A stretch of 64,000 nt of DNA from CALBTQ01 sp036725605 (GCA_036725605.1 DAIMDW010000001.1:310001-374000); one strand, 5' to 3'; positions 1-10,905 are shown, counted from the first letter of the stretch. The notes: generated by a model not told the origin, from the sequence alone. Numbers and translations: made by a program.

Positions 1-849
1 GGCGGAGAGTTTGATGATGTTGTCCATCGAACCGTTGATCATCAGGTAGCGCGCGGGATCGATACGGTCCGCGTAGGTCAGCGGATCGATCGGTTTGAGG
101 TACGGGGTGGCCCAGTCCTTGAGTTTGTCGCGTTTTACGTCGTAGCGCTTCATCAGGCCGTTGCGGAACTTGCGCACGCGGCTGTAGCCCGAGGTGTCCA
201 GGATCTTGGGCAGGTTGCCGGCGGAGACCAGCGAAGCCGTGGCTTTGATGCGCCCGTCGGCCACGGTGGACAGTGCGCCGATGATGCCGCCGAGGCTCGC
301 GCCCATAATGCCGAGCTTTTCCAGATCGACCTCCGGCTGGCCTTGCAGGAAGTCGATGCCGCGCCGCACGTCGATCACCGATTGCCGGAACAGCTCGACG
401 TTGTATTCCATCGACTTGTCGGGATTGAAAAACATCTCACGGCGATAAAAGCCCAACGTCGTGTAACCGGCTTCGGCGTAGGAGGCGGCGAAGTTCTTGG
501 TCAGATCCATCCCGCCGCCGGTGGGGGGCAGGCAGATCATGCAGGGCGTTTTGACGTTACGCTGCTTTTGCACGAAGTAAAAAGCGCGCGCGTAACGATT
601 CTTGAGCTGGGGAAAATCCTTGACGTCGAATTTGACGAGATAGACCGAATATTGGTCGGTCTCCTCCTGGAAAATCATGCGAATCGGAATCGGTTGCCGG
701 TCGTATTCGAAAATTTCGATTTCCGACTGTTCCGACGCCGGCGGCGCTTTGGCGATGTCCAACGTGCCGTCAAACGTGCTGTGCGAACAGGCCGACATGG
801 CCAACAAACCGACGAGAACCAATCCCAAAGCCAAGGTCCGACGAAACAT
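1..849 (-). CDS. alpha/beta-hydrolase lipoprotein (dienelactone hydrolase-like), C-terminus cut by window edge
   Basis: An open frame of 283 codons runs leftward from ATG 849 off the left edge. The N-terminus is a signal peptide ending in MSAC, so a lipoprotein is likely. The nucleophile elbow GASLGG puts the catalytic Ser at residue 185, and NGSMDN places a likely catalytic Asp at 276; the His lies beyond the edge. PPTGGG near residue 110 fits an oxyanion-hole region. The fold class is clear but the substrate is not: esterase, acetyl-xylan esterase-like or dienelactone hydrolase-like are all possible. A G-rich stretch just before the ATG can serve as ribosome site. Confidence 0.8.
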   Translation of the reverse strand, partial: MFRRTLALGLVLVGLLAMSACSHSTFDGTLDIAKAPPASEQSEIEIFEYDRQPIPIRMIFQEETDQYSVYLVKFDVKDFPQLKNRYARAFYFVQKQRNVKTPCMICLPPTGGGMDLTKNFAASYAEAGYTTLGFYRREMFFNPDKSMEYNVELFRQSVIDVRRGIDFLQGQPEVDLEKLGIMGASLGGIIGALSTVADGRIKATASLVSAGNLPKILDTSGYSRVRKFRNGLMKRYDVKRDKLKDWATPYLKPIDPLTYADRIDPARYLMINGSMDNIIKLSA

Positions 850-877
850 CCAGACCCCCAACATTTAGTGGTTGATG

Positions 878-894
878 GTTAGGGAAAACCTAAC
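878..894. repeat. short inverted repeat near start of the lipoprotein gene
   Basis: GTTAGG, a 5-base spacer, then CCTAAC, lying 29 bases upstream of the leftward ATG at 849. It could be an operator or a leader hairpin; six base pairs can also arise by chance. Confidence 0.3.
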
Positions 895-1003
895 ATGATG
901 CATCGGGGTCTGCAACAATTCTCGCTCATCGAATGGAAAAAAATGTGATTCGGCGCTCCATCATTTCTAATATTGAACAGTGTTCGATGTTTCGGGAATG
1001 CAT

Positions 1004-1032
1004 TTGACAATTGTCCAAGGCAATGATAAACA
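1004..1032 (+). promoter_or_regulatory. candidate sigma70-type promoter for the acyl-CoA operon
   Basis: A perfect TTGACA at 1004-1009, 17-base spacer, then TAAACA as a weak -10. A second TTGACA at 1099-1104 lies closer to the gene but has no good -10 at 16-18 bases. Either could drive the operon starting at 1159. Confidence 0.4.
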
Positions 1033-1158
1033 TCCCTAACTTAATCGGCGTAATATCGAGGGGGTATTTCGCCGATCATTCAGGACAAACGACAAACATT
1101 GACATTCATGGGCCAGTTTACACTTATTTTGATTCGAGATCGAAATCCAAGGTGATCA

Positions 1159-2465
1159 ATGAATCGACGTTCTCCTATCATTCTCGCTCTATTTCTTGGC
1201 GTCCTTTTCACTTTAACCGCAATCGACATGGCGCAAGCCAGCGGATTTTTCCATCCGGACATCGGTCCGCGCACTTCCGCGCGTGCCGGGGCGAACGTGG
1301 TCGGCGGCGACGATTTGTCCGCTTTCTGGATGAATGTGGCCAACCTGGCCAACGTCGAAGGAACGAACCTGTACTTCGCTTCCTCGTATGAATTTTTCCA
1401 TACCTATTATCGCCGGGAGCCTTACCAGGGCGCCTCGCGTAACATCAATCCTTACGACAACGTGCAATTCGCCGGTCTTTCCAGCGACTTCGGACTGGAT
1501 ACGTGGACCTTCGGGTTCGGCGTTTACGGTCCGTATGCGGTGACGAACCGGTGGAAGCGCGACGGACCACAGCGCTACAACATCGTCGAAGCCAACGTCA
1601 TGATGCCGATCTATGCGTTGTCGGCCGCGTGGAATCCGAACAAGTACATTCGCTTGGGCGCGCAGGCCAGCCTGGTGAACTTCCGGATGATCAACGAATA
1701 CGGCTTCAGTGTGTTGCACGACCGCAATCCGGAATTCGACGTTATCGCGACACTGGACGCGTGGTCGGAATTCACGCCCGGCTACGCCTTGGGCATCGTC
1801 ATTGCGCCGATTCCCGACTGGTTGGAGATCGGTTTTTCCTACGACGGTCAGTACGACGTGGTCATCGAGGGCGACATCTCCGCCGACATGCCCAAGCTGT
1901 ACGGCACGATCCTGGGACAGAATCCCTACACCGACAAGCTGCGCATGGCGCTGACCTTCCCGCCGATTTACCGCCTGGGCGTTCGCTTCATTTACAAGAA
2001 GCTGTTCGATGTCGAGTTCGCCTCGACGTTCATTCCGTGGACCAAGCTGCCGTACTACGACATCAACTTCGATAAGGGCGACATCATCCAGGACTTCAAG
2101 TATCCGCTGGAATGGGACGACACCTGGGACTTCCGTTTGGGCGGCACCTGGCACATCAACGAGCACTGGCGGCTGCATGGCGGCGCGGCCTACGAAATGA
2201 CGGCCAATCCGCCGCACATCAGCGGTCTGGAATCGCCGCGCAAGATCGGCGCGGGCGGCTTCACGATGAGCTATTTCGGGATGGACTTTGACGCGTCCTA
2301 CATGCACATTTATCAAGAGGACGTAAAGACGCCGTTGCCCGGTCCGGATTTCGCCAGCGAGCTCGACGACGGCCGGGGACTCTATAAAACCAGCTACGAC
2401 GTATTCGTGGGAGCGATCAACTTTAACTTCGAACGTATGTATGAGGCTTTTAACGGACATCGACC

Positions 2466-2472
<7 letters not shown>
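1159..2472 (+). CDS. FadL/OmpP1-type outer-membrane transport protein
   Basis: 437 residues with a signal peptide (about 1-27, cleavage after AQA). The mature start runs through Ala/Gly-rich sequence to a DLSAFWMN segment, matching the conserved N-terminal region of the FadL/TodX family where DxxxxxxNPA is usual. The rest is alternating aromatic-rich strands with an aromatic C-terminal residue (Trp), as for outer-membrane barrels. FadL proteins take up long-chain fatty acids and other hydrophobic compounds. Its last 7 bases overlap the mutase start (ATGGTAA), so uptake is translationally coupled to the acyl-CoA genes. The start has AAGGTG upstream. Confidence 0.85.
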
Positions 2473-4100
<1,628 letters not shown>

Positions 4101-4115
4101 GGAGACGAAGCAGCT

Positions 4116-4520
4116 ATGAAACGCACGATTCGCATCTTGGTGGGAAAACCCGGACTGGACGGACACGATCGCGGCGCGAAGATCGTCGCCCGGGCCTTGC
4201 GCGACGCGGGCTACGAGGTCATTTACACCGGTCTGCATCAGACGCCGGAGATGATCGTCAACACGGCGATACAGGAAGACGTCGACGCGATCGGCCTTTC
4301 GATTCTTTCCGGCGCGCACAATCACCTGTTTCCCGAGGTGATCCGGCTGCTCAAGGACAAGGGCGTGGACGACATCGTCGTGTTCGGCGGCGGCATCATT
4401 CCCGAGCAGGACATTGCCGGCCTGAAAGAGGCGGGCGTGGCCGCGGTCTTCACCCCGGGCACGACCTTGCAGGCGATCGTGGATTTTATCGAGAGCAACG
4501 TCGCGAACCGCACCATCTGA
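4116..4520 (+). CDS. cobalamin-binding small subunit of acyl-CoA mutase
   Basis: 134 residues forming a single B12-binding Rossmann domain. The base-off/His-on signature is complete: D15-x-H17-x-x-G20 (GLDGHDRG), then LSILSG and the GGG of VVFGGGIIP. H17 should be the lower axial cobalt ligand. It starts 15 bases after the large subunit with an AAGGAG ribosome site. Split large/small subunits are typical of isobutyryl-CoA and 2-hydroxyisobutyryl-CoA mutases and also of some methylmalonyl-CoA mutases. Confidence 0.95.
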   Translation: MKRTIRILVGKPGLDGHDRGAKIVARALRDAGYEVIYTGLHQTPEMIVNTAIQEDVDAIGLSILSGAHNHLFPEVIRLLKDKGVDDIVVFGGGIIPEQDIAGLKEAGVAAVFTPGTTLQAIVDFIESNVANRTI

Positions 4521-4589
4521 AAATCACACTACGCGCGAACGTTTGTACGCAACATTCTACTTGCAGGAAAAACTCAAAAGGGAGGGAAA

Positions 4590-5957
4590 ATGAAAGTGCT
4601 GAGCCCCGGTGCGCTACGCGTGCCCCGGTTCAATCGGCCCGTTTATATGGTCGCGGGCGGATTGACCGACTATCGAAAAACCTATCCCGAGAAGAAAATG
4701 GAAGAGCTGTGCATGGAAGCCTTCCGCATGATGCTCGAGGAGAACGATCTGAAAAAGGATCCGCTCGAAGTCAAAGGGATGATCAACGCCTCCTTCATCG
4801 GTCACTTCGCCGATCACTTCGGCGATCAGCTCCTGGGCGAAGCGAAGGTCAGCGATTACCTCGGGCTGGATCCGCTGGGCAACCTCGGGATTAAAACCGG
4901 CGGCGCCACCGGCGGCAGCACCGTGTGGACCGCGGCGATGGCCGTGGCTTCCGGCTATTGCGACGTCGCCCTGGCGCTGGGCTTCGAGCGCATGGACGAA
5001 GTCGACACGCGGACCGGCAACTACTACATCTCCACCGCCGCGTGCAAAGACTTCGAAACCCGCCTGGCGCGCATTTACGCCAGCTACTATGCGCCGATGG
5101 CCCGTCGTTTCTCGCAGAAGTACAACCTGTCGGAAATCACCCGGGCCAAGGTCGCGCAGAAGAACCGCTACTACGCGACGATGAGCCCGTACGCGCAGCA
5201 GTCGGGCGATCACACGATCGAGGAAATCCTCGGCGGGCGTATCGTCTGCGATCCGCTGCGCATGCTCGAATGCTGCGCGATGAGCGTGGGCGCCGCGTCG
5301 ATGCTGCTGTGCTCGGAAAAGGTGGCCAAGCAGTTGACCGACAAACCGGTGCAGTTGTTCATCTGCGCCGGCACGCACACGCTGCGCGTGGCCGACCGCC
5401 GCAACATGGCCGTGCCGCTGCTGCCCAACGAGACGCCGAAAGACTACAAGGATATGGGCAGCGCCGACGATCCGTGGCCGGGCTTCGAGAGCTTTTTGGC
5501 CGCGCGTTTCGCCGCGTATCACGCCTATCGCATGGCCAAGATCAAGAATCCGATCGAGGAACTGGACTTCGTCGAGTTGCACGACGCGTTCACCATTTCC
5601 GATATCCAGACCTACGGCGACATCGGCCTGCGCAAGTACGGCGAGGAGCCGGACTACATCGAATCGGGCGACGCCTACTTCGGCGGCAGGTGCCCCTCGA
5701 ACCTGAGCGGCGGCCTGCTGGGCACGATGCACGCGGTCGGCGCCACCGGCATCTTCCAGGGCATCGAAACCTTGTGGCAGGTGCAGGGAAAATACGACAA
5801 GTTCCACGGCGACCCGAAAATCTGGAAGCGCTACGGCAAGACCAAACCGAAGAAGTGGAAGAGTCTGCAGGTCAAGAACGCGAAGCAGGGTCTGTGGGTA
5901 TCGCACGCCGGCGTCGGCAGCCACGTAACCGTGGGCATCGGCCGCAAGGCCTGGTAA
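4590..5957 (+). CDS. thiolase-superfamily protein lacking the catalytic cysteines (possible aldolase or acyltransferase)
   Basis: 455 residues of the SCP2/archaeal thiolase type. The nucleophile loop, normally with Cys before ATG or ASG, reads GGATGGS (104-110), so Cys is replaced by Gly. The HDCF motif is HDAF (331-334), losing the second Cys. The oxyanion His survives in MHAVGATG (H381). Thiolase-like proteins of this sort that pair with a DUF35 protein include the steroid side-chain retro-aldolase Ltp2 with ChsH2; BbsA/BbsB of toluene degradation is another thiolase-DUF35 pair. A C-C lyase/ligase role on an acyl-CoA is inferred, not shown. GGGAGG precedes the ATG. It lies 69 bases after the B12 subunit. 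Confidence 0.8.
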   Translation: MKVLSPGALRVPRFNRPVYMVAGGLTDYRKTYPEKKMEELCMEAFRMMLEENDLKKDPLEVKGMINASFIGHFADHFGDQLLGEAKVSDYLGLDPLGNLGIKTGGATGGSTVWTAAMAVASGYCDVALALGFERMDEVDTRTGNYYISTAACKDFETRLARIYASYYAPMARRFSQKYNLSEITRAKVAQKNRYYATMSPYAQQSGDHTIEEILGGRIVCDPLRMLECCAMSVGAASMLLCSEKVAKQLTDKPVQLFICAGTHTLRVADRRNMAVPLLPNETPKDYKDMGSADDPWPGFESFLAARFAAYHAYRMAKIKNPIEELDFVELHDAFTISDIQTYGDIGLRKYGEEPDYIESGDAYFGGRCPSNLSGGLLGTMHAVGATGIFQGIETLWQVQGKYDKFHGDPKIWKRYGKTKPKKWKSLQVKNAKQGLWVSHAGVGSHVTVGIGRKAW

Positions 5958-5967
5958 GGAGGACACC

Positions 5968-6492
5968 ATGGCAAAAAGCAACAAAGTCCCCAAGATCGCA
6001 GGACACAAAGTGCATTTCATCGGTGCGCCCTCCAAGTTGACGCGCACCGCTTGGAAAGAAATGTCGATCGAATGGCCGCGCAGCCCGCTGCATCTGCACA
6101 CTTTCGGCAAGCTGACGAAATTCTTCGTCGGCCTGACGAAGGGCGAGTTGTGGGGCACGCGCTGCGCCAATCCCAAGTGCGCCGAAAAGGGCATCTGGTT
6201 GCCGCCGCGTGCGGATTGTCCGGACTGCCTCCAGCCGATGAAATGGGTCAAGTTCAAGAAACAGGTGATCGGCGAGATCTTCACCTACACGTACGTCGAA
6301 TATCCGGGCGAGGGCATCGAACTGTCCACGCCGTACTACCAGATCGACGTGAAGATCCCCGGCTGCTGCACGATCATGAAAGGCTACCTCGTACGCGGGA
6401 AGGCCGAGATCGGCATGAAGGTCAAAGCCGGCTTCCGTACGGAAAATCCGGTGAACAACATTTTGGACTTGTATTGGGAGCCGCTGGATTAG
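5968..6492 (+). CDS. DUF35 zinc-ribbon/OB-fold acyl-CoA-binding partner of the thiolase-like protein
   Basis: 174 residues. A rubredoxin-like zinc ribbon is formed by C66, C71, C84 and C87, followed by an OB-fold half (residues about 95-170, GEIFTYTYVEY onward). DUF35 proteins form obligate complexes with thiolase-type enzymes, bridging or binding CoA substrates. The gene follows its presumed partner by 10 bases with GGAGG before the ATG and is the last gene of the operon, followed by a terminator. A segment of about 60 residues precedes the zinc ribbon. Confidence 0.85.
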   Translation: MAKSNKVPKIAGHKVHFIGAPSKLTRTAWKEMSIEWPRSPLHLHTFGKLTKFFVGLTKGELWGTRCANPKCAEKGIWLPPRADCPDCLQPMKWVKFKKQVIGEIFTYTYVEYPGEGIELSTPYYQIDVKIPGCCTIMKGYLVRGKAEIGMKVKAGFRTENPVNNILDLYWEPLD

Positions 6493-6566
6493 TAAGATCG
6501 ATTCAACCTACCTGGATTTTATTTGGGTATAGGGTCATCTGAAAGGTGATTCGACCTTTGGAGGAA

Positions 6567-6606
6567 GGGGACAAGCGAGGTGATGGGCGCTTGTCCCCCG
6601 TTTTCT
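6567..6606 (+). terminator. Rho-independent terminator of the acyl-CoA operon
   Basis: A perfect 11-bp stem (GGGGACAAGCG at 6567-6577 with its complement at 6588-6598) around a 10-base loop, followed by TTTTCTTT. It ends the operon that began at 1159. Confidence 0.85.
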
Positions 6607-6682
6607 TTAACCCTTGACCGTCCGCCGCTTCGGTGCAATCGTACCGGTTGTTCGCGTCCATTCGAATCACGGAGAAAGGCCG

Positions 6683-7009
6683 ATGGAAAACTGCATTTTC
6701 TGCAAGATCGACCGGGGCGAAATCCCGTCGGAGAAGATTTACGAAGACGATAAAGTGTTCGTCGTCAAGGACATCGCGCCGCATGCGCCGGTGCATTTGT
6801 TGATCGTACCGCACGAGCATACGCCCACGCTGCTGGACCTGGAGGACTACGGCATCGTCGCCCACGTGTTCAAGGTGGCCGGCGAACTGGCGAAGCGGTT
6901 CGAGATTGCCGAACAGGGTTTCCTCATTCGTCATAACGTCAACGAGTGGGGCGGCCAGCGCGTGTTCCACATTCACTTCCATTTGCTGGGCGGAAGGAAA
7001 TTCGATTGA
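6683..7009 (+). CDS. hinT: HIT-family nucleotide hydrolase/phosphoramidase (HinT-like)
   Basis: 108 residues with the histidine triad HIHFH (H96, H98, H100) at the end, the NEWGGQ segment before it, and the typical CIFCKI opening. HinT enzymes hydrolyse AMP-lysine and similar phosphoramidates in the cytoplasm. I chose ATG 6683, preceded by GGAGAAAGG, over an in-frame ATG at 6614 because HIT proteins begin with this MENCIFC-type sequence. Its stop overlaps the next gene's ATG (TGATG). Confidence 0.9.
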   Translation: MENCIFCKIDRGEIPSEKIYEDDKVFVVKDIAPHAPVHLLIVPHEHTPTLLDLEDYGIVAHVFKVAGELAKRFEIAEQGFLIRHNVNEWGGQRVFHIHFHLLGGRKFD

Positions 7010-7998
7010 TGAAGTGCAAGCTCCCCGTTGTCGTCGCGTTGTCGCTGTTGGTTTTGTTCGCCGCCGTCGCGCAGGCCGCCGAGCCGTGCGCCGAGGACGA
7101 CGTCGCCTGTTGGATGAAGCAACTGGAACGCCAGGACGTCAAAGCGATGCAGGCGGCCATGCAGTTGGGCCGGTTGCAGGCGGAAGAAGCCGTACCGGCG
7201 CTGATCGAAAAACTGGCGACGAAGGATCAGTACATGGCCACCGCCGCACTGCATGCGCTGATTTCCATCGGTCAGCCGGCCGTGCTGCCGCTGGTGAAGG
7301 CGACCAAAAGCGAGAAGGCGTCGGTGCGCCGCTATGCCACGTACGCACTCGGGCGCATCGGCAACGGCAGCGCTTATGACGCGGTGATCGCCATGGCCAA
7401 GGACGACGAACCGACCGTGCGCAAGCAGGCGGCCGAGGCGCTGGGCGTGCTTGGCGAGGCGAAAAGCCTGCTGCCGCTGTTCGAGTTGCTGCGCGACCAG
7501 CACGCCTCGGTGCGCGTCGCCGCGGCCAAGTCGCTGGGCGAAATCGGCGACAAGCGCGCCGCGCCGCAGTTGATTGAATACGGTCTGTGCGACCTGTCGG
7601 CCGAAGTGGGCGTGGAGGCGGCGCAGGCGCTGGTGGCCATCGGCGAACCGGCGGTGGAATTTCTGCTCAACGATTATTCGGGCCGGCCGTCCTTCGCGCG
7701 CAAGCGCATCCTGGTCGCGTTGGGCAACATCGCGGTCACGGCCGAGCAGGGCAACAAAGGGCGGATCATCGAACTCAACCTGCGCGTGCTGCAAAACAAA
7801 AACGAACAGCCCGACGTGCGCGCCGTGGCGGCGTATTCCCTGGGCTCGCTGGAGGAAAAATCTTCCGTCGACGCGCTCAAGCAGGTGCTCAAGGAAACCG
7901 CCGACGCGCAAACCGACGAGGGCAAGAAATTGTCCGCCGCCTGCCGCATGGCCCTGGATAAAATCTACCAGCGTTATAAGATGACTACGGATTATTAA
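7009..7998 (+). CDS. exported HEAT-repeat protein
   Basis: 329 residues. A signal peptide (hydrophobic stretch 8-22, cleavage after AQAA) is followed by about six helical HEAT repeats of PBS-lyase type, each with an A-x-x-A-L-x-x-x-G-like core (for example YALGRIG, EALGVLG, KSLGEIG). It is likely a periplasmic scaffold. No catalytic residues are recognisable. The start codon overlaps the hinT stop by one base, so the genes are co-translated, although hinT itself is cytoplasmic. Confidence 0.75.
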   Translation: MKCKLPVVVALSLLVLFAAVAQAAEPCAEDDVACWMKQLERQDVKAMQAAMQLGRLQAEEAVPALIEKLATKDQYMATAALHALISIGQPAVLPLVKATKSEKASVRRYATYALGRIGNGSAYDAVIAMAKDDEPTVRKQAAEALGVLGEAKSLLPLFELLRDQHASVRVAAAKSLGEIGDKRAAPQLIEYGLCDLSAEVGVEAAQALVAIGEPAVEFLLNDYSGRPSFARKRILVALGNIAVTAEQGNKGRIIELNLRVLQNKNEQPDVRAVAAYSLGSLEEKSSVDALKQVLKETADAQTDEGKKLSAACRMALDKIYQRYKMTTDY

Positions 7999-8014
7999 AG
8001 CGCTGGAGGCTTCC

Positions 8015-9556
8015 ATGCGCCGCAGTCTCATCCTTTTATTGATTCTGATGGTTTTGTCCGGTTGTCTGGCGTGCCAGCAACACCGGGCCGACGCCGAATC
8101 GCCGACGCCGGCCGCGCCCGGACAACCGCATCGGAACGAGGAGGCGAACATGGTTTTCCAACCGGTGGTGGCGGGTGCGTTCTATACCGACAACCCCAAC
8201 CAATTGGCGACCATGGTGAACGGCTTCATCGACGAGGCGAAGGTTCCGGACGACCTGGGCGAGGTGTTCGGCATCGTCGCGCCGCACGCGGGGTACGTGT
8301 ATTCCGGGCCGGTCGCCGGCCACAGTTTCCGCGCGGTGCAGGGCAAAAAATACGACGTGGTCGTGGTGATGGGCCTGAGCCATCGCGTGCCGGTGGACGT
8401 GTGCGTGCTGGATTACGACGCCTACCGCACGCCGTTGGGCGACATCAAAATCGACCGCGAATCGTCGCGCAAGCTGATCGCCGCCTCGTCGCTGATTACC
8501 GACGACGAAGCGATGTTCCGCATGGAGCATTCGCTGGAAGTCGAATTGCCCTTCGTGCAGCAGGCGCTGCCGCATACGCCGATCGTGATGATCGGCATCG
8601 GCACGGTGCGCCCCAAGCACCTGCAGGAACTGGCGCGGGCGCTGGACGAGACGTTCGCCGGCAAGAAGGCGTTGTTCGTCGCCAGCACCGACATGTCGCA
8701 TTTCCGCAGCTACGATTCGGCGAACAAAATCGACCGTGACACGCTGGCCTTTCTGGAGCGCGGCGACGTCGCCGGTTTGTTGGCGACGCCCGATTGCCGC
8801 GAGCGTCTGTGCGGCCTGGGGCCGGTTATGGCGCTCTACGAGTTGTTCAAGCGGCGCGGCGGCACGCAATTCAAGGTGCTCACCTATCAGAATTCGGGCG
8901 ACACGGCCGGCGATAAATCGCGGGTGGTCGGCTACGGCTCGATCGTGCTGCTGGGCGGCGAGAACGGCGCGAAAACGGCCGACGCACAGCCGGCCAAGGA
9001 CGAGGACGATCCGTTCACCGACGCCGAAAAGCGGCAGATGCTCGCGATCGCGCGCGAAACGGTGTTGACCTTCGTGCGCACCGGCAAGAAGCCGGATTTC
9101 ACCATCGAGGATCCGAAATTGAAGGAGCCCGGCGCGGCGTTCGTCACCTTGCACAAAAAGAACGACCACCAACTGCGCGGTTGCATCGGGCAGATCATCG
9201 CGACGATGCCCCTGTGGGAGTGCATCCGCGAGATGGCCGTGGCCGCCGCCTCGCAGGATCCACGCTTCACGCCGGTCAAGGAAAAGGAACTGGACAACCT
9301 GCACATCGAGATTTCGGTGCTGACCAAGCCGGTCAAGGTCAAAAAGGTCGAGGAGATCGTCGTCGGCAAGCACGGGCTGATCATGAGCCGCGGCTGGCAA
9401 CGCGGTCTGCTGTTGCCGCAGGTGCCCACCGAATGGGGGTGGGATCGCGAGAAGTTCCTCGACCAGACGTGCCTCAAGGCGGGCATGAGCCCCGGCTGCT
9501 GGCGCGATGACGACGTGGTCATCGAGAAGTTCACCGCCGTGGTTTTCGCCGAATGA
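8015..9556 (+). CDS. MEMO1-AMMECR1 fusion protein (AmmeMemoRadiSam proteins B and A), with lipoprotein-like leader
   Basis: 513 residues. Residues 1-20 look like a lipoprotein signal (VLSGC lipobox). Residues about 47-310 are a MEMO1-like domain (APHAGYVYSG, GLSHR, EHSLEVELPF, STDMSHF: the His-rich pocket related to class III dioxygenases). Residues about 335-513 are AMMECR1-like with the signature LRGCIG. These two families recur together with a radical SAM protein; the biochemical role is not established. Two starts are plausible: ATG 8015 (GGAGG 5 bases upstream) gives the leader, and ATG 8150 (GAGGAGG 5 bases upstream) gives a leaderless cytoplasmic form. Its stop overlaps miaB (ATGA). 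Confidence 0.85.
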   Translation: MRRSLILLLILMVLSGCLACQQHRADAESPTPAAPGQPHRNEEANMVFQPVVAGAFYTDNPNQLATMVNGFIDEAKVPDDLGEVFGIVAPHAGYVYSGPVAGHSFRAVQGKKYDVVVVMGLSHRVPVDVCVLDYDAYRTPLGDIKIDRESSRKLIAASSLITDDEAMFRMEHSLEVELPFVQQALPHTPIVMIGIGTVRPKHLQELARALDETFAGKKALFVASTDMSHFRSYDSANKIDRDTLAFLERGDVAGLLATPDCRERLCGLGPVMALYELFKRRGGTQFKVLTYQNSGDTAGDKSRVVGYGSIVLLGGENGAKTADAQPAKDEDDPFTDAEKRQMLAIARETVLTFVRTGKKPDFTIEDPKLKEPGAAFVTLHKKNDHQLRGCIGQIIATMPLWECIREMAVAAASQDPRFTPVKEKELDNLHIEISVLTKPVKVKKVEEIVVGKHGLIMSRGWQRGLLLPQVPTEWGWDREKFLDQTCLKAGMSPGCWRDDDVVIEKFTAVVFAE

Positions 9557-10905
9557 AGCAAGGCAAAGGTTCGCCGCCGCGCGTCTACATCGAGACGTTC
9601 GGTTGCCAGATGAACGACTACGATTCGGCGCGGATGCTGCGCCTGCTGGCCGCCGACGGTTACGAAGCCGCCGCGCAACCCAACGAAGCGGACGTGATCA
9701 TCATCAACACGTGTTCGGTGCGCGACAAGGCCGAGCAGAAGGCGCTCAGCCGCATCGGCCGGCTCAAAAAGCTGCGCAAACACAATCCGGATTTGAAATA
9801 CGTGCTGGCCGGCTGCCTGGCGCAACGCCGGGGCCGGGCGCTGCTGCATCAGATGCCCTACCTGCACCTGGTGCTGGGCACGGCGGCGGTCGATCGGCTG
9901 CAGCAACATCTGCAGGCGCTGGACCGGGGCACGCGGACGATCGTCGACATCGAAATGGAGGACGAAGGCGCGGGGGTGTGTCGCGATTTCGGCGACATCG
10001 TGCCGGGCAAGGGCAGTCCGGTCGCCGCGTTCACCACGGTGATGAAGGGCTGCGACAACTACTGCGCCTACTGCATCGTGCCCTACGTGCGCGGGCACGA
10101 GCGTTCGCGGGCGCCGGCGGAAATTCTGCGCGAAGTCGGTTTGCTGGTCGCCAACGGCGTGCGGGAGATCACGCTGTTGGGGCAGAACGTCAATTCCTAC
10201 GGGCAAACGCTGGAGCCGCCGCTGGACTTCACCGAGCTGCTGCAACGCGTGCACGAGATCGACGGCCTGCGGCGCATTCGCTTCACCACGAGCCATCCGA
10301 AGGATCTTTCCGACCGGCTGATCGCCGCGTTCGCCGAGTTGCCGAAGCTGGCCGGGCACATCCATCTGCCGGTGCAGTCGGGCTCCAACCGCGTGCTGGC
10401 GCGGATGGGACGCGGTTACACGATCGAGCAATATCTGCAACAGGTGCAACAATTGCGGCAAACGCGGCCGGAAATCGCGATTACCTCCGATATTCTGGTC
10501 GGATTTCCCGGCGAGAGCGACGAGGACTTCCAGCAGACGCTCGATCTGATCGAAAGTGTTCGATATTCCAACACTTTCAGCTTCCGTTACAGCGTGCGAC
10601 CGGGCACGATGGCGGCCGGTTTCGACGACGATGTGCCGGAAAAGGAGAAAATCAACCGGCTGATGATCTTGCAGGAACGCCAGCGCGACATTACGTTTGA
10701 ACTCCACCGGGCGTTGATCGGCCGCACTGTGGACGTGCTGGTGGAACGTGAACAGACCGACGCCGACAAGCCGCGTTGGTCGGGGAAATCCGGATGTTAT
10801 CGCGAGGTGCATTTCGCCGGGGATGGCATCCACATCGGAGACGTGGTAACGGTTAAAGTAGTAGAGGCTTTTGCCAGCAGCTTGCGCGGCACGGCAACCG
10901 GGTGA
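9553..10905 (+). CDS. miaB: tRNA-2-methylthio-N6-dimethylallyladenosine synthase MiaB
   Basis: 450 residues in canonical order. The N-terminal UPF0004 domain has three cluster cysteines (FGCQMN, NTCSVR, AGCLAQ). The radical SAM core carries CDNYCAYC, and a TRAM RNA-binding domain lies at the end (about 375-445). MiaB methylthiolates i6A37 of tRNAs reading UNN codons. QMN and VRDKAEQK distinguish it from the ribosomal protein enzyme RimO. The ATG overlaps the previous stop by four bases. Confidence 0.95.
   Translation: MKQGKGSPPRVYIETFGCQMNDYDSARMLRLLAADGYEAAAQPNEADVIIINTCSVRDKAEQKALSRIGRLKKLRKHNPDLKYVLAGCLAQRRGRALLHQMPYLHLVLGTAAVDRLQQHLQALDRGTRTIVDIEMEDEGAGVCRDFGDIVPGKGSPVAAFTTVMKGCDNYCAYCIVPYVRGHERSRAPAEILREVGLLVANGVREITLLGQNVNSYGQTLEPPLDFTELLQRVHEIDGLRRIRFTTSHPKDLSDRLIAAFAELPKLAGHIHLPVQSGSNRVLARMGRGYTIEQYLQQVQQLRQTRPEIAITSDILVGFPGESDEDFQQTLDLIESVRYSNTFSFRYSVRPGTMAAGFDDDVPEKEKINRLMILQERQRDITFELHRALIGRTVDVLVEREQTDADKPRWSGKSGCYREVHFAGDGIHIGDVVTVKVVEAFASSLRGTATG

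Larger units (their letters stand above)
850..1158. other. divergent intergenic region with promoters
   Basis: 309 bases between two divergent genes, AT-richer than the flanks. No convincing gene is visible in any frame. It contains two TTGACA hexamers on the + strand (1004-1009 and 1099-1104) and a 6-bp inverted repeat at 878-894 close to the leftward start. Confidence 0.6.

Noticed and set aside
1213..2460. Long minus-strand open frame opposite the FadL gene
   Set aside because: The + strand reading has a signal peptide, ribosome site and barrel pattern; the reverse has none.
4614..6284. 556-codon minus-strand open frame
   Set aside because: Shadow of the thiolase-like and DUF35 genes, which show conserved motifs on the + strand.
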